DNA of 12,195 nucleotides from Arthrobacter sp. (GTDB taxonomy: Bacteria > Actinomycetota > Actinomycetes > Actinomycetales > Micrococcaceae), in NCBI GenBank assembly GCA_025464925.1, contig JAODMS010000157.1, positions 1 to 12,195 of the forward strand, given 5' to 3'. A program made the position numbers and the translations under genes. Of this stretch, positions 8,711 to 12,195 are shown in pieces (position 1 is the stretch's first letter; every line of letters starts with the position of its first letter). The notes under the pieces were generated by a model. The model ran no database searches. It saw only the letters and a list, made by a program, of their open reading frames with translations, and was not told where the DNA came from.

Positions 8711-9829
8711 ATGAACACCACCCCAACCCAGCAGCTCTCCGACGCCGGCGTCTCCATCTGGCTCGATGACCTCTCCCGCGGGCGCCTCGTCACCGGGACA
8801 CTGCGCAAGCTGACCGAAGAGAAGAATGTCGTGGGCGTCACCACGAACCCGAGCATCTTCCACGCGGCCATCACCACCGGCCATGACTACGACGCCAAGA
8901 TCCAGGAAATGGCCGCAGCGGGTGCCGGCCTCGAGGAGACCGTCTTCGCGATCACCACGTCCGATGTGGCTGATGCCTGCGATCTCTTCGCCCCGGTGGC
9001 CGCCGCCACCAACGGCGTGGACGGGCGTGTGTCCATCGAGGTGGACCCCCGCCTCACCTGGGACACCGCCGGTACCATTGCCGAAGCCAAGGAACTCCAC
9101 GGCCAGGTCAACAAGGACAACGTCCTGATCAAGATCCCCGCCACCCTCGAAGGCCTCGAAGCCATCACCGCCACCATCGCGGCCGGCATCAGCGTGAATG
9201 TGACGCTGATCTTCTCCCTCGAGCGTTACCGCGCGGTCATTAACGCGTTCCAGTCCGGCCTGGAGCAGGCCAAGGACAACGGCCACGACCTCTCCCGCAT
9301 CCACTCGGTGGCCTCCTTTTTCGTCTCCCGCGTGGACTCGGAAATCGACAAGCGCCTCGACGCGATCGGCACCGACGAAGCCCGCGCCCTCAAGGGCAAG
9401 GCCGGCATCGCCAACGCCCGCCTGGCCTACCAGGTCTATGAACAGCTCTTCTCGACCGAACGCTGGGCGCTCCTGGCCGACGCCGGTGCCCTGCCGCAGC
9501 GCCCGCTGTGGGCCTCCACCGGCGTCAAGGACCCGGCCTACCCGGACACCATGTACGTCACGGAGCTTGTCGCTCCCGGCGTCGTGAACACCATGCCGGA
9601 GAAGACCCTCGACGCGGTGTTCGACCACGGCGCCATTGCCGGTAATACCGTCACCGCCCACTATGACGACGCGAACGCCACCCTCAACGCGCTCGACGCC
9701 CTTGGCATCTCCTACAACGAGGTTGTCGCGGTGCTCGAGTCCGAAGGGCTGGACAAGTTCGTGGCCAGCTGGAAGGAACTGCTGACCGACGTCGAAGTAG
9801 CCCTCGCCGCTGCACGGAAGGACGCATAG
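8711..9829 (+). CDS. tal: Transaldolase (long actinobacterial TalB type)
   Basis: Cytosolic Schiff-base aldolase that transfers a dihydroxyacetone unit from sedoheptulose 7-phosphate to glyceraldehyde 3-phosphate, giving erythrose 4-phosphate and fructose 6-phosphate. The 372-residue length belongs to the longer class of actinobacteria and cyanobacteria rather than the ~220-residue or ~317-residue classes. Visible motifs are SIWLDDLSR (15-23), [10 protein letters not shown] (41-50, the transaldolase signature), VSIEVDPRL (107-115), NVLIKIPAT (137-145, with Lys141 as the Schiff-base lysine), and [12 protein letters not shown] (264-275). It starts 44 bases after tkt with a strong ribosome binding site and ends only six bases before pgi. 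In some bacteria this class of transaldolase is fused to the same kind of Pgi as follows here; the two are separate proteins in this genome. Confidence 0.96.
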   Translation: MNTTPTQQLSDAGVSIWLDDLSRGRLVTGTLRKLTEEKNVVGVTTNPSIFHAAITTGHDYDAKIQEMAAAGAGLEETVFAITTSDVADACDLFAPVAAATNGVDGRVSIEVDPRLTWDTAGTIAEAKELHGQVNKDNVLIKIPATLEGLEAITATIAAGISVNVTLIFSLERYRAVINAFQSGLEQAKDNGHDLSRIHSVASFFVSRVDSEIDKRLDAIGTDEARALKGKAGIANARLAYQVYEQLFSTERWALLADAGALPQRPLWASTGVKDPAYPDTMYVTELVAPGVVNTMPEKTLDAVFDHGAIAGNTVTAHYDDANATLNALDALGISYNEVVAVLESEGLDKFVASWKELLTDVEVALAAARKDA

Positions 9830-9835
9830 CCCACC

Positions 9836-11470
9836 ATGACGACACTCAGCTACGACGCCACCGGCGCCGCCCGCCAGGCCCACGAACAGCATTTGCCCGC
9901 GCTCCTGGAGGACCGGATCGCCACCCGGATCTTCGCCAAGGACCCCACCCTGTGGGGGCCCGACGCCGAAGCTGAGGCGTCCGTCCGGCTCGGCTGGGTG
10001 GATGCGGCCACCGTCTCCCAATCCCTCGTGCCGGGCATCCTGGAACTCCGCGATGCGCTGCGCTCCGAGGGCGTCACCCGGATCGTCCTGTGTGGCATGG
10101 GCGGCTCCTCGCTGGCCCCGGAGGTCATCGCCGGAACCGCCGGCGTCGAGCTGACCGTGCTGGACAGCACCGACCCTGAACAGGTTGCTGCCGCCCTGGC
10201 GGACCGTCTGGCCGAAACCGCCATCGTCGTGTCCTCGAAGTCCGGCTCCACCCTGGAGACGGACTCACAGCGCCGGATCTTCGAGCACGCCTTCACCGAG
10301 GCCGGCGTCGATGCCAAAAGCAGGATCATCATCGTCACCGATCCGGGCTCGCCGCTGGACAAATCGTCCCGCGAGGCCGGCTACAGGGCCGTCTTCAACG
10401 CGGATCCGAACGTCGGCGGACGCTACTCTGCCCTCACCGCGTTCGGGATCGTCCCCAGTGGCCTGGCCGGCGTGGACATCCAGGCGTTCCTGGATGAGGC
10501 TGAAGAAGCCGCAGAGATCCTGAACGAGGATGCCGAGGGGAACATCGGGCTTGCCCTCGGCAGCGCGCTCGGCGGCACCGACCCGCTGCGCAACAAGGTC
10601 GTTATCGCCGAGGACGGCTCCGGGATTGCAGGCTTCGCCGACTGGGCGGAACAGCTCATCGCCGAGTCCACCGGCAAGCGGGGCACCGGCGTGCTGCCGG
10701 TCGTCGCGGGCCCTTCATCGCCGGAGGCGACCCTCGGCGCCCCCGATGTCCTGGTGATCCGGCTCGTCGCCGCGGATGCCGACGTCGAGCTCCGCGAGAA
10801 TGAGGTGGCGATCGCCGGCGGTCTCGCGACCCAGATGCTCGTCTGGGAATTCGCCACCGCCGTGGCCGGGCGCCTGCTCCGCATCAACCCCTTCGACCAG
10901 CCCGACGTCGAAGCCGCCAAGGTGGCCGCCCGCGGGCTGCTGGACGCCCAGCCGGAGCCGACGCCCGCCGACTTCACCGACGGTGCAATCGAGGTCCGCG
11001 GCGGGGAATGGCTCGGCAGTGCCGCAACCGCGGCCGAAGCCGTCTCCGCCCTGCTTTCGGAACTCGGCGAGGACGGCTACCTCAGCGTCCAGGCCTACCT
11101 CGACCGCATCGCGTACGCCCCGCTGGAGGGGAGCCGGGACCAGCTGGCCGCGCTCAGCGCCCGCCCGGTCACGTTCGGCTGGGGACCGCGCTTCCTGCAC
11201 TCCACTGGCCAGTTCCACAAGGGCGGACCCGCGATCGGGGTCTTCCTGCAGGTGACAGCCGCGTCCGCGTCGGATCTGCCGATCCCGGACCGCCCCTTCA
11301 CCTTCGGGGAGCTCATCTCCGCACAGGCTGCCGGGGACGCCCAAGTCCTCAGCGACCACGGCCGCCCGGTCCTCCGGCTGCATCTCACGGACCGCCCCGC
11401 CGGCGTCCGCCAGCTGCAGGAGCTCGTACTGACGCTCGCCGGCCAGGCAGCAACCTCCTCTCAAAGCTAA
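9836..11470 (+). CDS. pgi: Glucose-6-phosphate isomerase (divergent actinobacterial type)
   Basis: Interconverts fructose 6-phosphate and glucose 6-phosphate, closing the cycle between Tal output and Zwf input. 544 residues with two SIS-type halves. Motifs: CGMGGSSLAPEV (86-97), VVSSKSGSTLETDS (131-144, phosphate-binding serines), GGRYSALTAFG (194-204, Arg196), IAESTGK (275-281, with Glu277 matching the catalytic base) and LLRINPFDQPDVEAAK (347-362), a form of the second PGI signature whose Lys362 matches the catalytic lysine. A further conserved-looking block FLHSTGQFHKGGP (453-465) follows that signature rather than preceding it as the His-bearing loop does in classical PGI. This is the subtype found as the C-terminal part of transaldolase-Pgi fusions. 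Its start is six bases after tal, with GGAAGGA inside the tal end at 9816-9822, indicating coupled translation. The ATG has no strong rival nearby. Confidence 0.92.
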   Translation: MTTLSYDATGAARQAHEQHLPALLEDRIATRIFAKDPTLWGPDAEAEASVRLGWVDAATVSQSLVPGILELRDALRSEGVTRIVLCGMGGSSLAPEVIAGTAGVELTVLDSTDPEQVAAALADRLAETAIVVSSKSGSTLETDSQRRIFEHAFTEAGVDAKSRIIIVTDPGSPLDKSSREAGYRAVFNADPNVGGRYSALTAFGIVPSGLAGVDIQAFLDEAEEAAEILNEDAEGNIGLALGSALGGTDPLRNKVVIAEDGSGIAGFADWAEQLIAESTGKRGTGVLPVVAGPSSPEATLGAPDVLVIRLVAADADVELRENEVAIAGGLATQMLVWEFATAVAGRLLRINPFDQPDVEAAKVAARGLLDAQPEPTPADFTDGAIEVRGGEWLGSAATAAEAVSALLSELGEDGYLSVQAYLDRIAYAPLEGSRDQLAALSARPVTFGWGPRFLHSTGQFHKGGPAIGVFLQVTAASASDLPIPDRPFTFGELISAQAAGDAQVLSDHGRPVLRLHLTDRPAGVRQLQELVLTLAGQAATSSQS

Positions 11471-11485
11471 GGCACCCACGCAACC

Positions 11486-12195
11486 ATGCCAGAAACTAAC
11501 AACGGCGGCAGAAAGCCGGCGGGCCGCAATCCGCTCCGGGATCCGCGTGACCGCCGCCTGAACCGTATCGCCGGGCCGTCGTCGCTGGTCCTCTTCGGGG
11601 TCACGGGCGACCTGGCCCGCAAGAAGCTCATGCCGGCCGTCTACGACCTTGCCAACCGGGGGTTGCTTCCGCCGAGCTTCGCCCTCGTGGGCTTCGCCCG
11701 GCGGGAGTGGGACAACGAGGACTTCGCCGCGGAGGTGAAGGAGTCCGTGATGGAATACGCCCGGACCCCGTTCGACGCAGGGGTCTGGGACCAGCTGTCC
11801 GAGGGCATCCGGTTTGTCCAGGGCGAGTTCGATGACGACGACGCCTTTGAGCGGCTCGGCAAGACACTCTACGAGCTGGACGAGCAGCGCGGCACGCGGG
11901 GAAACCACGCGTTCTACCTCTCGATCCCGCCGAAAGCATTCGAACTGGTCTGCCGCCAGCTGTCCAAACACAACCTGGCCCAGGCCGAGGATGACAAGTG
12001 GCGTCGGGTGGTCATTGAAAAGCCGTTCGGGCACGACCTCACATCGGCCCGGCAGCTCAATGACATCGTCGAGTCGGTCTTCCCGCCGGACGCCGTCTTC
12101 CGGATCGACCATTACCTCGGCAAGGAGACGGTGCAGAACATCCTGGCGCTGCGCTTCGCGAACCAGTTGTTCGAGCCGCTGTGGAACGCCAACTA
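11486..12195 (+). CDS. zwf: Glucose-6-phosphate dehydrogenase (3' end outside the window)
   Basis: Oxidises glucose 6-phosphate to 6-phosphogluconolactone with reduction of NADP+, the entry step of the oxidative pentose phosphate pathway. The 236 visible codons cover about the N-terminal half of a ~510-residue enzyme. The nucleotide-binding motif GVTGDLARKK is at 38-47, the substrate-binding EKPFG at 178-182 and the active-site signature RIDHYLGKE at 206-214, with catalytic His209. The N-terminus NPLRDPRDRRLNRIAGPS is typical of actinobacterial Zwf and supports the ATG at 11486, although only a weak AAGG precedes it. The gap from pgi is 15 bases, so it is probably cotranscribed. In related genomes opcA (a G6PDH assembly protein) and a 6-phosphogluconolactonase gene follow, and would be expected just past the edge. 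Intact as far as seen. Confidence 0.97.
   Translation, partial: MPETNNGGRKPAGRNPLRDPRDRRLNRIAGPSSLVLFGVTGDLARKKLMPAVYDLANRGLLPPSFALVGFARREWDNEDFAAEVKESVMEYARTPFDAGVWDQLSEGIRFVQGEFDDDDAFERLGKTLYELDEQRGTRGNHAFYLSIPPKAFELVCRQLSKHNLAQAEDDKWRRVVIEKPFGHDLTSARQLNDIVESVFPPDAVFRIDHYLGKETVQNILALRFANQLFEPLWNAN

Noticed and set aside
6237..8726. 829-codon open frame on the minus strand covering tkt
   Set aside because: It mirrors the transketolase gene, which has full family motifs on the plus strand. Strong G/C third-position bias removes stop codons from the antisense frame. The translation shows low-complexity Gly/Val/Asp/Arg-rich sequence and no recognisable domain.
8681..10021. 446-codon minus-strand open frame over tal and the start of pgi
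   Set aside because: Spans two certain plus-strand genes and has the same Gly/Val/Asp-rich shadow composition.
10715..12112. 465-codon minus-strand open frame over pgi and zwf
   Set aside because: Antisense to two well-supported genes and crosses their boundary; no domain.

Overview
The window is a GC-rich chromosomal segment of an actinobacterium. Gene content, protein sequences and gene order fit a member of the Micrococcaceae (Arthrobacter and relatives); the genus is inferred, not shown. Nearly every base belongs to a recognisable housekeeping gene. There are no mobile elements, tRNA or rRNA genes, CRISPR arrays or foreign-looking blocks, and no wholly new system was found. The least understood element is a two-gene ABC transporter joined to the heme A synthase gene.

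Layout: (1) Positions 1-2193, minus strand, hold the start of a suf iron-sulfur cluster assembly operon: the Fe-S-sensing repressor gene sufR, then sufB, whose 3' end lies outside the window. sufR stop and sufB start share one base. (2) Positions 2194-2321 are a short divergent promoter region with an imperfect palindrome at the sufR start and a -10 box placed for leaderless transcription of the next gene. (3) Positions 2325-5000, plus strand, are a tight three-gene unit: ABC ATPase, ABC-2 permease (4-base overlap) and heme A synthase ctaA/cox15 (7-base gap). It ends at a 22-bp perfect hairpin shared with (4) ctaB (heme O synthase), convergent on the minus strand at 5096-6058. (5) Positions 6059-6539 are a 481-bp divergent intergenic region with a candidate ctaB promoter, a direct repeat, a 14-bp palindrome and a cluster of GCAC half-sites. 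(6) Positions 6540 to the end, plus strand, are a pentose phosphate operon: tkt, tal, pgi and zwf (cut by the window edge).

How the genes work together: SufB is part of the scaffold on which Fe-S clusters are built, and SufR probably adjusts suf expression to Fe-S supply. CtaB turns heme B into heme O and CtaA turns heme O into heme A for the aa3-type cytochrome c oxidase. Zwf feeds glucose 6-phosphate into the oxidative pentose phosphate pathway and yields NADPH. Tkt and Tal recycle pentose phosphates to fructose 6-phosphate and glyceraldehyde 3-phosphate, and Pgi returns fructose 6-phosphate to glucose 6-phosphate, so the operon encodes most of a pentose phosphate cycle. The same neighbourhood (sufB/sufR, ABC genes, ctaA, ctaB, tkt, tal, zwf) is known from Mycobacterium tuberculosis, so this is an old conserved actinobacterial arrangement with local differences: pgi inserted, no intein in SufB, and no glycosyltransferase gene between sufR and the transporter.
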